Assembly: GCF_003112535.1 (NCBI RefSeq)
Contig: NZ_BEWA01000019.1
Location: forward strand, 62,001 to 126,000
Origin: Streptomyces rishiriensis
GTDB lineage: Bacteria > Actinomycetota > Actinomycetes > Streptomycetales > Streptomycetaceae
Direction: 5' to 3'
DNA: 64,000 nt
Under the pieces are notes generated by a model. That model made no database searches and was not told where the DNA came from. It worked only from the letters and a program-made list of their open reading frames with translations. Positions within the stretch are counted from its first letter, which is position 1. Each line of letters starts with the position of its first letter. Shown one piece after another: positions 1 to 10,729 of the stretch. The translations under genes and the position numbers were made by a program.

Positions 1-1
1 G

Positions 2-280
2 CTGCCGGCTCTTCTCGTGGTGGCGCTCTCCCAGCCCGTGTGCGGCGTCGTCTTCGTGCTGGACGGTGTCCTGATGGGAGCGGGAGACGGGCCTTATCTG
101 GCCTGGGCGATGGTGCTCACCCTGGCCGTCTTCGCTCCGGCGGCCCTGCTGGTACCGGTCCTCGGCGGCGGCCTCACCGCTCTGTGGGGGGCGATGACAC
201 TGATGATGGTCGTGCGGATGCTGACGCTCGGGCTGCGTGCCCGTTCCGGCCGGTGGCTCGTCACCGGCGCGACCCGCTGA
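2..280 (+). CDS. MATE family efflux transporter, C-terminal fragment
   Basis: The gene enters from the left edge; only the last 92 codons are present and its start is outside the window. The fragment is strongly hydrophobic with three probable membrane helices, including one around VCGVVFVLDGVLMGAGDG, a pattern typical of the last helices of MATE (DinF-like) multidrug/sodium antiporters, and it ends in a short basic cytoplasmic tail. It converges on the ribosomal operon and shares a bidirectional hairpin with rplI. The family call rests on the C-terminal pattern plus recalled synteny with rplI in Streptomyces; another polytopic transporter is possible. Confidence 0.6.
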   Translation: MPALLVVALSQPVCGVVFVLDGVLMGAGDGPYLAWAMVLTLAVFAPAALLVPVLGGGLTALWGAMTLMMVVRMLTLGLRARSGRWLVTGATR

Positions 281-282
281 CC

Positions 283-296
283 GTTCCACGTGAAAC
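283..296. promoter_or_regulatory. parS: parS-like site, one mismatch
   Basis: GTTCCACGTGAAAC differs from the perfect palindrome at one base. It lies 36 bp from a perfect site in the gap after the MATE gene, so the two may form a paired ParB loading site. Confidence 0.5.
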
Positions 297-318
297 GGAC
301 ACCCGCCTCAGGTCTGGT

Positions 319-332
319 GTTTCACGTGAAAC
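319..332. promoter_or_regulatory. parS: parS site, perfect
   Basis: GTTTCACGTGAAAC is the exact 14-bp ParB nucleation palindrome known from Streptomyces and Bacillus. It is intergenic, just before the shared MATE/rplI terminator hairpin. Confidence 0.93.
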
Positions 333-341
333 AGGGCAAGC

Positions 342-376
342 GGAAGGGGCCGCACCCAGTGGGTGCGACCCCTTCC
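342..376. terminator. bidirectional terminator between MATE gene and rplI
   Basis: A 16-bp stem with one C-A mismatch (342-357 with 361-376) and a 3-base loop lies between the convergent MATE gene and rplI. There is no clear U-run, as is common in Streptomyces. Confidence 0.7.
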
Positions 377-401
377 CGGCTCTACGAGCCGGACGCAGCG
401 A

Positions 402-848
402 TCAGGCCGCGACAACCTCGATGCTGACCTTGGCGGCAACCTCGGGGTGCAGACGCACGGACGTCTCGTGGGCGCCCAGGGTCTTGATCGGCGAACCGAG
501 CTCGATGCGGCGCTTGTCGACCTCGGGGCCACCGGAAGCCTTGATCGCCGAAGCGACGTCGGCCGGGGTGACAGAACCGAAGAGACGACCGGCGTCGCCG
601 GAGCGAACGGCCAGACGGACCTTGACGCCCTCGAGCTGGGCCTTCACAGCGTTGGCCTGCTCGATGGTCTGGATCTCGTGGATCTTGCGAGCGCGACGGA
701 TCTGCTCGACGTCCTTCTCGCCACCCTTGGTCCAACGGATCGCGAAGTTCCGCGGGATCAGGTAGTTGCGAGCGTAGCCGTCCTTGACGTCGACGACGTC
801 GCCTGCGGCACCGAGGCCAGAGACCTCGTGGGTGAGGATGATCTTCAT
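402..848 (-). CDS. rplI: 50S ribosomal protein L9
   Basis: A 148-residue protein starting MKIILTHEVSGLG with the L9 N-terminal RNA-binding domain (residues 1 to about 50, including GYARNYLIPR), then the connecting helix and C-terminal domain. Length and order match bacterial L9, which binds 23S rRNA domain V near the L1 stalk. It is the last gene of the rpsF-ssb-rpsR-rplI operon, 18 bp after rpsR, and ends at a strong hairpin. Confidence 0.97.
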   Translation of the reverse strand: MKIILTHEVSGLGAAGDVVDVKDGYARNYLIPRNFAIRWTKGGEKDVEQIRRARKIHEIQTIEQANAVKAQLEGVKVRLAVRSGDAGRLFGSVTPADVASAIKASGGPEVDKRRIELGSPIKTLGAHETSVRLHPEVAAKVSIEVVAA

Positions 849-866
849 TTGTCGGTCACCCTTCCC

Positions 867-1103
867 TTATCGCGCCTGGGCGGTGTAGGGCAGCAGCGCC
901 ATCTCACGGCTGTTCTTGACGGCCGTGGCGACGTCACGCTGGTGCTGCGTGCAGTTGCCGGTCACGCGGCGGGCACGGATCTTGCCGCGGTCGGAAATGA
1001 ACTTCCGCAGCATGTTCGTGTCCTTGTAGTCCACGTACGTGACCTTGTCCTTGCAGAATGCGCAGACCTTCTTCTTAGGCTTGCGCACAGGCGGCTTCGC
1101 CAT
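867..1103 (-). CDS. rpsR: 30S ribosomal protein S18
   Basis: The 78-residue sequence has the S18 core (YVDYKDTNMLRKFIS, RARRVTGNC). The N-terminal CAFC pair and the later Cys in TGNCTQHQ are the cysteine set expected of a zinc-binding (C+) S18. Streptomyces genomes usually carry a second, cysteine-poor S18 in the zinc-starvation (Zur) regulon; this copy is the housekeeping version by position, between ssb and rplI. S18 partners S6, encoded two genes upstream, on the 30S platform. Confidence 0.96.
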   Translation of the reverse strand: MAKPPVRKPKKKVCAFCKDKVTYVDYKDTNMLRKFISDRGKIRARRVTGNCTQHQRDVATAVKNSREMALLPYTAQAR

Positions 1104-1184
1104 GGTGTTTCTCCTGTGTGATCAAGAAGTTGGGATACGATCCGCCTTCGACCCGAACAGGCCCGGAAGACCGGGCCCGTGGGT

Positions 1185-1790
1185 CTAGAAGGGGGGTTCG
1201 TCCGAGTAGCCGCCACCGCTGCCAGTGCCGCCGCCGGAGTTTCCACCCCAGCCGCCGCCACCGCTGCCGCCCTGGTTTCCACCGGCGGGAGCGCTGGTCG
1301 CCCACGGGTCGTCGGCGGGAGCGCCGCCGCCCTGCTGACCGCCGCCGGAGTTTCCACCCCAGCCGCCGCCGGCCTGGCCGCCGCCACCGCCGCCGTAACC
1401 ACCCTGGCCGCCCTGACCACCGCGGCCGGAGGCCTTGGTGACCTTGGCCGTGGCGCTGCGAAGGCTGGCGCCGACTTCCTCGACATCCAGCTCGTAGACC
1501 GTGCGCTTGACACCCTCACGGTCCTCGTAGGACCGCTGCTTCAACCGGCCCTGCACGATGACGCGCATGCCTCGCTGAAGCGACTCCGCGACGTTCTCCG
1601 CCGCCTGACGCCAGACCGAGCAGGTCAGGAACAGGCTCTCGCCGTCCTTCCACTCGTTCGTCTGACGGTCGAAGGTGCGGGGAGTGGACGCGACACGGAA
1701 CTTCGCGACCGCCGCACCGGAGGGGGTGAAGCGCAGCTCGGGGTCGTCGACAAGATTGCCGACGACCGTGATGACGGTCTCGCCTGCCAT
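1185..1790 (-). CDS. ssb: single-stranded DNA-binding protein
   Basis: A 201-residue SSB. The OB-fold occupies about residues 1-110 (MAGETVITVVGNLVDDPELRF, SLFLTCSVWRQAAENVAESL). A glycine/glutamine/tryptophan-rich low-complexity linker follows, and the protein ends in the conserved acidic tip DEPPF that recruits SSB partner proteins. The linker DNA is repetitive (GGQGGYGG-type codons). It sits between rpsF and rpsR, 78 bp after rpsF, as in most actinobacteria; this is the essential SsbA-type copy rather than the sporulation-specific paralogue, judged from location and tail. Confidence 0.96.
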   Translation of the reverse strand: MAGETVITVVGNLVDDPELRFTPSGAAVAKFRVASTPRTFDRQTNEWKDGESLFLTCSVWRQAAENVAESLQRGMRVIVQGRLKQRSYEDREGVKRTVYELDVEEVGASLRSATAKVTKASGRGGQGGQGGYGGGGGGQAGGGWGGNSGGGQQGGGAPADDPWATSAPAGGNQGGSGGGGWGGNSGGGTGSGGGYSDEPPF

Positions 1791-1868
1791 GGGGGAACCT
1801 CTCGGCGGGTTTGCTGCTGGCTGCTAGTGCTGCTACTCAGAATCCCGAGATCGGCTGAGCTCGTGAGC

Positions 1869-2159
1869 TCAGTGGGTCTCGGGACGGAGGACCTTGGTCC
1901 GGAGGACCGACTCGTTCAGGTTCATCTGGCGGTCGAGCTCCTTGACGACCGCAGGCTCGGCCTGCAGGTCGATGACCGAGTAGATGCCCTCGGGCTTCTT
2001 CTTGATCTCGTACGAGAGACGACGACGGCCCCAGGTGTCGACCTTCTCCACCTTTCCGTTGCCCTCACGGACGACGGAGAGGAAGTTCTCGATCAGCGGG
2101 GAGACAGCGCGCTCCTCGAGATCGGGGTCGAGGATGACCATCACTTCGTAGTGACGCAT
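1869..2159 (-). CDS. rpsF: 30S ribosomal protein S6
   Basis: The ATG at 2159 gives 96 residues starting [17 protein letters not shown], the standard S6 start and length; the open frame continues upstream without family similarity. A near-perfect Shine-Dalgarno (AAAGGAGGTG, about 2168-2177) supports this start. S6 binds S18 on the 30S platform. It is the first gene of the rpsF-ssb-rpsR-rplI operon. Confidence 0.97.
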
Positions 2160-2334
2160 GTGGAACCCACCTCCTTTGGACTCAGCGGCCACGGTCGATC
2201 CGTGGCAGGAGGGTTGTGATGCGTACGCAACGGTATCGGCCGCCACTGACAATCGGGGGTCGACGAGCGAGTTCCCCGGTCTGAGCTGGGTTGACCCCTG
2301 GCTCTGGCTGGGCAGACACCGGTGCAGAGGGTAC

Positions 2335-2364
2335 AGACTACCTGCACACACGCTTCCGGTTGAA
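2335..2364 (-). promoter_or_regulatory. putative promoter of the rpsF operon
   Basis: Read on the minus strand, TTCAAC (2359-2364) is followed after 18 bases by TAGTCT (2335-2340), a reasonable match to the vegetative consensus. It lies about 175 bp before rpsF. Spacing and boxes are seen directly; activity is inferred. Confidence 0.4.
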
Positions 2365-2445
2365 ATCCGGCGTGGTTGCCCCTCAGTCTGTACACGTCGG
2401 GTGTGTATGGCGCTACGATGCGCCGCCTTCCGCAGGAGGTGCCCC

Positions 2446-2757
2446 ATGGCACAGGCATTGCGACCGAACACCGCCGGTTCTCTCTTCGCCACCGACGGCA
2501 AACCCCATCCCCTCCAGGACACTCTGCTGGCGGTGACGCTGGTGCTGGGGCTGACGGCCTTCATCACGTCGTTCTTCCACAGCCTCCACCTGCTCAGCTC
2601 CTGGACCGGTCTGGTGGCAATCCTGACCGGCGCCTACGGACAGTGGGTCTCCGAGACCACGCGTGAGCGCTTCGGCCTGATCCTCGGTCTCGGTGCAGCG
2701 GGCGTCGGTTTCTTCATCGGCATGGCGCACGGCGGTCTCTTCGGCGGAGTCTGGTGA
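2446..2757 (+). CDS. small integral membrane protein, function unknown
   Basis: The ATG at 2446 follows AGGAGGT at 2434-2440 and gives 103 residues; the longer open frame upstream is ignored. Three hydrophobic segments are visible (about residues 24-45, 50-68 and 76-98), the last glycine-rich ([17 protein letters not shown]). No catalytic motif is apparent. It diverges from the rpsF operon and precedes femX, separated by a GC-rich hairpin. Function not recognised. Confidence 0.75.
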
Positions 2758-2845
2758 CCCCACCGGTGCCGGCCCCGGCACCGGGACCACCGTCCTCACC
2801 GAAGGATACGTAGGACACACAGGACACCTACGAACCCACACGGAA

Positions 2846-2872
2846 CGCCCCGGCGGCACGCGGGCCGGGGCG
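2846..2872. terminator. GC-rich hairpin, possible terminator
   Basis: CGCCCCGGC (2846-2854) pairs with GCCGGGGCG (2864-2872) across a 9-base loop between the small membrane protein gene and femX. No U-run follows. Confidence 0.4.
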
Positions 2873-2977
2873 CGGGTGGCGTACGCCCAGTCAGGCCGCT
2901 CGCACGGAGCAGTAGGCTTCGGCGCGAGAGCCGGAGCCCCTACCCATGGGGACACCCCAGCCCGAGGAGCGCCCCGA

Positions 2978-4099
2978 ATGAGCCTGACCCTGAGGACGAT
3001 CAGCCGAGAGCAGCATCTGGCATACATCCAGAGCCTGCCGTCGGCGAGCCACATGCAGGTTCCGGCCTGGGCCGACGTCAAGGCCGAGTGGCGTTCGGAG
3101 AACCTCGGCTGGTTCGACGAACGAACCGGTGAACTGGTCGGCGCGGGTCTGGTCCTCTACCGCCAACTGCCCAAGATCAAGCGCTACCTGGCCTATCTGC
3201 CCGAGGGCCCGGTCATCAACTGGTACGCGCCGAACCTGACCGAGTGGCTGGAACCGATGCTGGCGCACCTCAAGCAGCAGGGCGCCTTCTCGGTGAAGAT
3301 GGGTCCGCCGGTGATCATCCGCCGTTGGGAGGCCATCTCGATCAAGGCGGGCATCCAGAACCCGGACGTGAAGCGACTGCGCGACATCGAGGCCGACTTC
3401 ATCGAACCGCGCGCCTTCGAGGTGGCCGACAAGCTGCGCCGCATGGGCTGGCAGCAGGGTGAGGACGGCGGCGCAGGCTTCGGGGACGTCCAGCCGCGCT
3501 ACGTCTACCAGGTGCCGCTGGCGAACCGCTCCCTCGAAGAGGTCCACAAGAACTTCAACCAGCTGTGGCGACGCAACATCAAGAAGGCCGAGAAGGCCGG
3601 CGTCGAGGTCGTCCAAGGCGGCTACCACGACCTGGAGGAATGGCAGCGGCTGTACGAGATCACGGCGGTCCGCGACCACTTCCGGCCGCGACCCCTGTCC
3701 TACTTCCAGCGGATGTGGACGGCCCTCAATACCGAGGACCCCAACCGGATGCGGCTGTACTTCGCCCGCCACAACGGCGTGAACCTGTCGGCGGCCACGA
3801 TGCTGATCGTCGGCGGCCACGTCTGGTACTCCTACGGGGCCTCCGACAACATCGGCCGCGAGTTCCGTCCCTCGAACGCGATGCAGTGGCGCATGCTGCG
3901 TGACGCCTACGCGCTGGGCGCCACCGTCTACGACCTGCGCGGCATCTCCGACTCGCTGGACGAGACCGACCACCTCTTCGGCCTGATCCAGTTCAAGGTC
4001 GGCACGGGCGGTCAGGCCGCGGAGTACCTCGGCGAGTGGGACTTCCCGCTGAACAAGCTGCTCCACAAGGCGCTCGACATCTACATGTCGCGCCGCTGA
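2978..4099 (+). CDS. femX: FemX-type lipid II peptidyltransferase (FemAB family)
   Basis: The ATG at 2978, after CCGAGGAGCG, gives 373 residues beginning MSLTLRTISREQHLAYI. The protein matches the FemABX fold, two GNAT-like domains without obvious membrane segments, with family signatures such as HMQVPAWADVKAEW near the N-terminus and WYSYGASDN and RPSNAMQWRMLRDAYALG in the second domain. In Streptomyces, FemX adds the first glycine to lipid II from glycyl-tRNA, forming the interpeptide bridge. The next gene is a PLP-dependent racemase-like protein, so both may act on cell-wall precursors; the glycine specificity is inferred from the genus. Confidence 0.88.
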   Translation: MSLTLRTISREQHLAYIQSLPSASHMQVPAWADVKAEWRSENLGWFDERTGELVGAGLVLYRQLPKIKRYLAYLPEGPVINWYAPNLTEWLEPMLAHLKQQGAFSVKMGPPVIIRRWEAISIKAGIQNPDVKRLRDIEADFIEPRAFEVADKLRRMGWQQGEDGGAGFGDVQPRYVYQVPLANRSLEEVHKNFNQLWRRNIKKAEKAGVEVVQGGYHDLEEWQRLYEITAVRDHFRPRPLSYFQRMWTALNTEDPNRMRLYFARHNGVNLSAATMLIVGGHVWYSYGASDNIGREFRPSNAMQWRMLRDAYALGATVYDLRGISDSLDETDHLFGLIQFKVGTGGQAAEYLGEWDFPLNKLLHKALDIYMSRR

Positions 4100-4174
4100 C
4101 GTCACGTTCAGTGATTCCATACCTCTGACGCACCTCCCCACACGGCAGCCACGAGAAAGGTCCCGGGTCCGGCC

Positions 4175-5206
4175 ATGGCGCTCACGCTCTACGTCGACAC
4201 CGCGCGCTGGCGGGCGCATCACAAGCACGTGCAGGAGCAGTTCCCGGGACTCGTACCGGTCTGCAAGGGCAACGGCTACGGCTTCGGGCACGACCGGCTG
4301 GCGGAGGAGGCCACCCGGCTGGGCTCGGACGTCCTCGCCGTCGGCACGACGTACGAGGCCGCGCGCATCAAGGACTTCTTCGGGGGCGACCTGCTGGTGC
4401 TGACGCCCTACCGGCGGGGCGAGGAGCCCGTGCCGCTGCCCGACCGGGTCGTGCGCTCGGTGTCGTCGGTGGACGGCGTGTACGGCCTCGTGGGCGCGCG
4501 GGTGGTCATCGAGGTGATGTCGTCCATGAAGCGGCACGGCATCAGCGAGCAGGACCTGCCGCAGCTGCACTCCGCCATCGAGAACGTGCGGCTGGAGGGC
4601 TTCGCCATCCATCTGCCGCTGGACCGCACCGACGGCTCCGACGCCGTCGAGGAGGTCATCGGCTGGATGGACCGGCTGCGCGCGGCCCGGCTGCCGCTGC
4701 ACACGATGTTCGTCAGTCACCTCAAGGCCGACGAACTCGCCCGGCTGCAGCAGCAGTTCCCGCAGACCCGCTTCCGTGCGCGCATCGGCACGCGGCTGTG
4801 GCTGGGGGACCACGATGCCACCGAGTACCGCGGCGCGGTCCTGGACGTCACCAAGGTCGCCAAGGGCGATCGGTTCGGTTACCGGCAGCAGAAGGCGGCC
4901 TCGGACGGCTTCCTGGTGGTCGTGGCGGGCGGTACGTCGCACGGGGTGGGCCTGGAGGCCCCCAAGGCCCTGCACGGCGTCATGCCGCGCGCCAAGGGCG
5001 TCGCCAGGGCCGGCCTCGCCACCGTGAACCGGAACCTGTCGCCGTTCGTGTGGGGCGGAAAGCAGCGCTGGTTCGCCGAGCCGCCGCACATGCAGGTCTC
5101 CATCCTGTTCGTGCCCTCGGACGCGCCGGAGCCGCACGTCGGCGACGAGCTGGTGGCCCATCTGCGGCACACCACCACGCAGTTCGACCGGATCGTGGAT
5201 CGCTGA
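4175..5206 (+). CDS. alanine racemase-like PLP-dependent protein
   Basis: 343 residues. The N-terminal half resembles the TIM-barrel domain of alanine racemases: VCKGNGYGFGHD at about residues 29-40 corresponds to the family motif with the PLP lysine (K31). RARIGTRLWLGDHD and SHGVGLEAP lie in the C-terminal half. It is shorter than canonical Alr (about 370-390) and I do not see a confident C-terminal catalytic tyrosine region, so it may be a divergent racemase or another PLP enzyme. It starts 75 bp after femX and ends at a strong hairpin, suggesting a two-gene cell-wall unit. Confidence 0.75.
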   Translation: MALTLYVDTARWRAHHKHVQEQFPGLVPVCKGNGYGFGHDRLAEEATRLGSDVLAVGTTYEAARIKDFFGGDLLVLTPYRRGEEPVPLPDRVVRSVSSVDGVYGLVGARVVIEVMSSMKRHGISEQDLPQLHSAIENVRLEGFAIHLPLDRTDGSDAVEEVIGWMDRLRAARLPLHTMFVSHLKADELARLQQQFPQTRFRARIGTRLWLGDHDATEYRGAVLDVTKVAKGDRFGYRQQKAASDGFLVVVAGGTSHGVGLEAPKALHGVMPRAKGVARAGLATVNRNLSPFVWGGKQRWFAEPPHMQVSILFVPSDAPEPHVGDELVAHLRHTTTQFDRIVDR

Positions 5207-5244
5207 GCGTCCCCAGGACAGCCTGGCGCGCCCAGGAGACAGTG

Positions 5245-5277
5245 AGAGGCCGTACGCGGGTTCCGCGTACGGCCTCT
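5245..5277. terminator. bidirectional terminator, 15-bp perfect stem
   Basis: A perfect 15-bp inverted repeat (5245-5259 with 5263-5277) with a 3-base loop lies between the convergent racemase-like gene and the glycosyltransferase gene. Confidence 0.85.
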
Positions 5278-5321
5278 TCCGTGTCCGGTGCCGGGCTGGT
5301 GCCGGACGGCTTGCCGTTCGC

Positions 5322-6821
5322 TCACGGCGAACTGTCGACGACCTCCTGCTTGCCCCACTCCACCTGCGGCCCGTCGAAGTGGGAGGCGTGCCGCGGCGGA
5401 TGCGCCGCGCTGCCGAGGACGAAGACGTCCTCCGCCCCGTCCAGCACACCGCCCGAGGGGTCGTCCTCGCCGGCCCGTCGCACGACGTCCCGTTCCGGCA
5501 TGAGGATGTCGCGGACGACCACACCGCACAGGTAGAGCGTCCCCGCCAGATGCACACCGATGGCCCAGTGGTAACCGTCGGTCGGCAGTCCCATGTGGGC
5601 CTCGCCGCTCATCGTGTACGCGAGGTACATCCAGATGCCGAGGAAGTAGGCGACCTCGCACGCCTGCCAGATCAGGAAGTCACGCCACTTCGGCCGGGCG
5701 AGCACCGCCAGCGGCACCAGCCACAAGACGTACTGCGGCGAGTAGACCTTGTTGGTGAGGATGAAGGCCGCCACGATCAGGAAGGCCAGCTGGGCGAAGC
5801 GGGGACGGCGGGGGGCGGTCAGCGTCAGTGCCGCGATGCCCACCGCGCACAGCGCGACGAGGAGCGTGGCGAGGGTGTTCACACTGTCGGTGGTGAGCGG
5901 GTCGCGGGAGTTCTGGGCCAGGATCAGCCAGAAGGAGCCGAAGTCGACGCCCCGCTCCTGGCTGAAACGGTAGAACTTCGACCAGCCCTCGAAGGCGAAG
6001 AGCATGACGGGCAGGTTCACCACGAGCCAGGAGACGGCCGCACCGCCCAGAGCCTTGCCGAAGTCCCGCCACTTGCCCGCGCGCCAGCACAGCACGAACA
6101 GGGGGCCGAGGAGGAAGACGGGATAGAGCTTGGCGGCCGTCGCAAGCCCCAGCAGGACCCCGAAAGCCAGGGACCGGCCCCGGGACCACATGAGCATCGC
6201 CGCGGCCGTCAGGGCGACCGCCAGGAGGTCCCAGTTGATCGTCGCGGTCAACGCGAAGGCGGGCGCCAGGGCGACCAGGAGACCGTCCCAGGGACGCCGG
6301 GCGTGTGTCCGGGTCACGCAGACGGCGATGACGGCCGCGCACGCCATCAGCATCCCGGCGTTGACGATCCAGTACCACTGCTCCTGGTCCTGGATGCTGC
6401 CCCCGCCCGGCGTCAGCCAGTTGGCCACCTCCATGAACACGCCGGTGAGCACCGGGTACTCCAGGTAGTCCATGTCGCCGGGGAGCTTGTCGAAGTACGG
6501 CACGAGCCCGTCGGCGAAACCACGCCCCTGATAGAGGTGCGGGATGTCCGAATAGCAGGCGTGCGTGTACTGGGTGGTGGCTCCGAAGAACCAGCCCCCG
6601 TTGTAGCAGGGCGCCTTCTGGATCAGTCCGAGGGCGAACATCCCGATCGCCACGAGCGCGACGATCCGCACGGGAGTCCACCAGGACGTCCCCAGCAGGG
6701 CCCGTCGGCCGAGAGGGCCGCCGATCAGCTCACTGCCGGCCGCGGCCACCGGGTCGTCGCTGGTCGGCCTTACCGGATCCGGCTCATGCACGCGCGCCGG
6801 CGAGGATTCTGCACTGGGCAT
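5322..6821 (-). CDS. polytopic membrane glycosyltransferase, GT87/DUF2029 type
   Basis: About 499 residues with some ten to twelve hydrophobic helices after a polar N-terminus. YLEYPVLTGVFMEVANW and TATINWDLLAVALTAAAM recall polyprenyl-phosphate-mannose-dependent (GT-C) mannosyltransferases of the GT87 family, which act on the outer face of the membrane. The ATG at 6821 is preferred because GGCAGG lies 9 bases upstream; an ATG at 6830 is the alternative. The C-terminal cytoplasmic tail is acidic (AGEDDPSGGVLDG). Substrate unknown; a role in lipoglycan or protein mannosylation is inference. Confidence 0.75.
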   Translation of the reverse strand: MPSAESSPARVHEPDPVRPTSDDPVAAAGSELIGGPLGRRALLGTSWWTPVRIVALVAIGMFALGLIQKAPCYNGGWFFGATTQYTHACYSDIPHLYQGRGFADGLVPYFDKLPGDMDYLEYPVLTGVFMEVANWLTPGGGSIQDQEQWYWIVNAGMLMACAAVIAVCVTRTHARRPWDGLLVALAPAFALTATINWDLLAVALTAAAMLMWSRGRSLAFGVLLGLATAAKLYPVFLLGPLFVLCWRAGKWRDFGKALGGAAVSWLVVNLPVMLFAFEGWSKFYRFSQERGVDFGSFWLILAQNSRDPLTTDSVNTLATLLVALCAVGIAALTLTAPRRPRFAQLAFLIVAAFILTNKVYSPQYVLWLVPLAVLARPKWRDFLIWQACEVAYFLGIWMYLAYTMSGEAHMGLPTDGYHWAIGVHLAGTLYLCGVVVRDILMPERDVVRRAGEDDPSGGVLDGAEDVFVLGSAAHPPRHASHFDGPQVEWGKQEVVDSSP

Positions 6822-6857
6822 GTGCGCCATCCTGCCGTACAGAGCTAGGAAAACGCC

Positions 6858-6893
6858 GAGGACCGCCCCACCTGGTCCGGTGGAGCGGCCCTC
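6858..6893 (-). terminator. hairpin after the PBP gene
   Basis: Two stacked arms (6858-6866 with 6885-6893, one mismatch; 6868-6872 with 6879-6883) form a hairpin directly 3' of the penicillin-binding protein gene, abutting a parS site. Confidence 0.5.
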
Positions 6894-6907
6894 GTTTCAC
6901 GTGAAAC
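6894..6907. promoter_or_regulatory. parS: parS site, perfect
   Basis: GTTTCACGTGAAAC, first of a pair whose starts are 22 bp apart, about two helical turns, in the gap between the glycosyltransferase and the PBP gene. Confidence 0.93.
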
Positions 6908-6915
6908 ATCCGCAT

Positions 6916-6929
6916 GTTTCACGTGAAAC
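6916..6929. promoter_or_regulatory. parS: parS site, perfect
   Basis: GTTTCACGTGAAAC, second of the closely spaced pair. The helical phasing would place two ParB dimers on the same DNA face. Confidence 0.93.
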
Positions 6930-6952
6930 ACGCAAGCCGGGCGATAGCACGG

Positions 6953-9649
<2,697 letters not shown>

Positions 9650-9919
9650 CGAACGATTACTCCTCGGGCAGGCGCATCCGTGCGCGCCTGGAAAAGGCGG
9701 CTGGTTTCCTGTCCCCCCGAAGTACGGATGCGGTCGCTTGCGCATTCACCCGTACTGCACCGAGGACCTCGACGCCCCCCGGCGTCTCATGGGTCCCGGT
9801 GGTGTGCATGGCGCACAGACTACGCACCGCCAAAACCCACCTAGCCCCGAAGTTCACCCCAAATCAGGCAAGTCGCCTGCAACGAATCAGTGATGTGATC
9901 CCGTTCACCATCCCTCCTC

Positions 9920-9948
9920 TTGTCGCAACCGGAAGGCCGTTCTATCGT
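9920..9948 (+). promoter_or_regulatory. putative padR promoter
   Basis: TTGTCG (9920-9925) and TATCGT (9943-9948) are spaced by 17 bases. The padR palindrome begins 4 bases after the -10 box, so bound repressor would cover the transcription start. Confidence 0.55.
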
Positions 9949-9951
9949 CTA

Positions 9952-9972
9952 GATGTATCGAGTCGATACATC
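9952..9972. promoter_or_regulatory. palindromic operator upstream of padR
   Basis: GATGTATCG, AGT, CGATACATC is a perfect 9-bp inverted repeat. The ATGT...ACAT ends match PadR-family operators. It sits 30 bp before padR and overlaps the expected transcription start, implying negative autoregulation. Confidence 0.75.
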
Positions 9973-10001
9973 AGCGCGGCATAAGCCGAGAGGAGGCGAC
10001 C

Positions 10002-10685
10002 ATGAGCCGGCGTTCCGGGATCCTTGAGTTCGCCGTCCTCGGCCTGCTGCGCGAGTCCCCCATGCACGGCTATGAGCTGCGCAAACGACTCAATACGTCG
10101 TTGGGTGTGTTCCGTGCGTTCAGCTACGGCACGCTCTATCCCTGCCTCAAGACGCTGGTCGCCAACGGCTGGTTGATCGAAGAGCCGGGGAGCACCCCTG
10201 AGGACGCCCTCGCAGCTCCTCTCGCGGGGCGACGCGCCAAGATCGTCTATCGGTTGACGGCGGAGGGGAAGGAGCATTTCGAGGAGCTCCTGTCCCAGAC
10301 GGGCCCCGACGCGTACGAGGACGAGACCTTCGCCGCTCGTTTCGCCTTCTTCGGCCAGACGTCGCGCGATGTCCGCATGCGCGTCCTGGAGGGCCGTCGC
10401 AGCCGGCTGGAGGAGCGTCTGGAGAAGATGGGCGCCTCCCTGGCGCGCACCCGGGAGCGCCTCGACGACTACACGCTTGAGCTCCAGCGCCACGGAATGG
10501 AGTCCGTGGAGCGCGAAGTGCGCTGGCTGAACGAGCTCATCGAGAGCGAGCGGGCCGGACGAGACCTCAAGGGTTCACCGTCCGGGGGGTCCGCTCAGCA
10601 GCACACCACATCTGGATCGACGGGCGGCCTGCCCCGCCCCGGGGACACCTCCGGGACGGATTCGCCCGACGAAACCGCCACGTGA
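10002..10685 (+). CDS. PadR family transcriptional regulator
   Basis: 227 residues starting MSRRSGILEFAVLGLLRESPMHGYELRKRL, the PadR winged-helix signature; the wing region contains SYGTLYPCLKTLVANGWL. The middle (about 95-180) is Arg/Glu/Leu-rich and likely forms the dimerising coiled coil. The tail is a disordered Ser/Gly/Thr segment. A GAGGAGG ribosome site precedes the ATG, and a perfect palindrome lies in its promoter. The ino1 gene starts 45 bp after it, so the regulator probably co-controls inositol synthesis; the inducer is unknown. Confidence 0.9.
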   Translation: MSRRSGILEFAVLGLLRESPMHGYELRKRLNTSLGVFRAFSYGTLYPCLKTLVANGWLIEEPGSTPEDALAAPLAGRRAKIVYRLTAEGKEHFEELLSQTGPDAYEDETFAARFAFFGQTSRDVRMRVLEGRRSRLEERLEKMGASLARTRERLDDYTLELQRHGMESVEREVRWLNELIESERAGRDLKGSPSGGSAQQHTTSGSTGGLPRPGDTSGTDSPDETAT

Positions 10686-10729
10686 GCGCCCATTCAGGGC
10701 CTCACTCGTACACACAGGGAGCAACCGGA

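Noticed and set aside
2891..5557. Very long minus-strand open frame (about 888 codons) opposite femX and the racemase-like gene
   Set aside because: It is the antisense shadow of two well-supported genes, a normal effect of high GC; its translation is low-complexity and matches no family.
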